From an uncultured Bacilli bacterium (GTDB lineage: Bacteria > Bacillota_I > Bacilli_A > RF39 > UBA660), in the NCBI GenBank assembly GCA_947628075.1, contig CANQYF010000025.1:1-13771 (forward strand): DNA of 13,771 nt. The letters are read 5' to 3'. Each line of letters opens with the position of its first letter. Position 1 is the first letter of the stretch. The notes beneath the pieces were generated by a model that did no database searches, was not told the origin of the DNA, and saw only the letters and a list, made by a program, of their open reading frames with translations. Position numbers and translations under genes: made by a program. Of this stretch, positions 13,345-13,771 are shown in pieces.

Positions 13345-13354
13345 AATTCACGTA

Positions 13355-13443
13355 TGGTGCCCAAGGCCGGACTTGAACCGGCACGAGGTTTAAATCTCGC
13401 AGGATTTTAAGTCCTGTGCGTCTACCTATTCCGCCACTTGGGC
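13355..13443 (-). tRNA. tRNA-Leu (anticodon TAA)
   Basis: An 89-nt class II tRNA with encoded CCA. Acceptor GCCCAAG/CTTGGGC, anticodon stem CAGGA/TCCTG around CTTAAAA (anticodon TAA), long variable arm with CGAG/CTCG stem, and T-arm GCCGG/CCGGC with loop TTCAAGT are all paired. The discriminator is A, as expected for leucine. Confidence 0.97.
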
Positions 13444-13473
13444 AATTCATCTTAATCACATAAGACAATTATG

Positions 13474-13502
13474 ATTATATCGTGTTTTTCACATAATTTC
13501 AA
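13474..13502 (-). promoter_or_regulatory. Promoter of tRNA-Leu
   Basis: Minus-strand TTGAAA (13497-13502), 17 bases, TATAAT (13474-13479). Expected start near 13467, a leader of about 24 bases before the tRNA. Confidence 0.8.
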
Positions 13503-13534
13503 TAGTTTTTTAATAAATTTTTCTTTTAATATTG

Positions 13535-13564
13535 TTGACATAGTCTTTTTAACTATGTTATAAT
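13535..13564 (+). promoter_or_regulatory. Promoter of the tRNA-Ser/tRNA-fMet cluster with palindromic spacer
   Basis: Plus-strand TTGACA (13535-13540), 18 bases, TATAAT (13559-13564), with the extended-10 TG one base before the hexamer. ACATAGT (13538-13544) and ACTATGT (13552-13558) form a perfect 7-bp inverted repeat that fills the spacer and overlaps the end of the -35. Confidence 0.85.
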
Positions 13565-13582
13565 CATTTTGTCCTTTGAAAT

Positions 13583-13675
13583 GGAGGAATACCCAAGTCT
13601 GGTTGAAGGGACCGGTCTTGAAAACCGGAAGGTCGTGTGAGCGGCGCAGGGGTTCGAATCCCTTTTCCTCCGCCA
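13583..13675 (+). tRNA. tRNA-Ser (anticodon TGA)
   Basis: A 93-nt class II tRNA with encoded CCA. Acceptor GGAGGAA/TTCCTCC, anticodon stem CCGGT/ACCGG around CTTGAAA (anticodon TGA), a long variable arm, T-arm AGGGG/CCCTT with loop TTCGAAT, and discriminator G, typical of serine. Initiator tRNA follows 21 bases later with no terminator between. Confidence 0.97.
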
Positions 13676-13696
13676 TTTTTAAAAAGGTTTTATTAT

Positions 13697-13771
<75 letters not shown>

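Noticed and set aside
13452..13676. 74-residue minus-strand reading frame over tRNA-Ser
   Set aside because: It is the reverse strand of the tRNA-Ser gene and its promoter; its first residues (EEKGFEPLRRSHD) are a well-known false protein made from tRNA sequence.

Overview
The window is very AT-rich, densely packed bacterial chromosome with Bacillota-type signals: strong AGGAGG-like ribosome sites, TTGACA/TATAAT promoters, poly-U terminators, RNase J, SpoVS and Suf proteins. Sortase, an LPXTG-type surface protein and UppS imply a Gram-positive cell wall, so this is not a wall-less mollicute. My best guess is an uncultured gut Bacilli lineage of the RF39 or similar type; that is inference. All 15 genes end in TAA, and the tryptophan codons I checked are TGG, so nothing suggests TGA reassignment.

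Bases 1-8485 are mostly minus-strand housekeeping genes. From right to left they are an unknown protein (7991-8485), an HD-domain hydrolase (7338-7871), uppS, a six-helix membrane protein, spoVS, a stand-alone sufB, a short ssb, a membrane-anchored polysaccharide-deacetylase-like protein, an RNase J paralogue that has lost one metal site, and a Met-rich helical protein. One plus-strand gene (5012-5623, tail-anchored, unknown) sits between sufB and spoVS, divergent from sufB and convergent with spoVS. Many gaps carry readable promoters and terminators, several of them overlapping in unusual ways.

Bases 8614-11712 form an accessory surface-adhesion cassette. It encodes an 822-residue adhesin with signal peptide, internal-thioester (TQXA) domain, five CnaB/SpaA-like domains and a VPKTS sorting signal, overlapped by 14 nt by a sortase that has the catalytic His and Cys but contains no arginine at all. 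The expected job is covalent attachment of a stretched thioester adhesin to the wall, so the cell can bind host or neighbour surfaces.

Bases 11664-13771 hold four tRNA genes (Thr-GGT, Leu-TAA, Ser-TGA and initiator Met-CAT, the last cut by the window edge), a secreted protein of three Cys-containing repeats, and a small two-helix protein with a TTG start. The tRNA promoters are close to consensus, and two contain inverted repeats between the promoter boxes.

The best candidates for something new are the arginine-free sortase with its adhesin, the selectively degenerate RNase J, a terminator hairpin that captures a ribosome-binding site at 515-550, and the three-repeat secreted protein.
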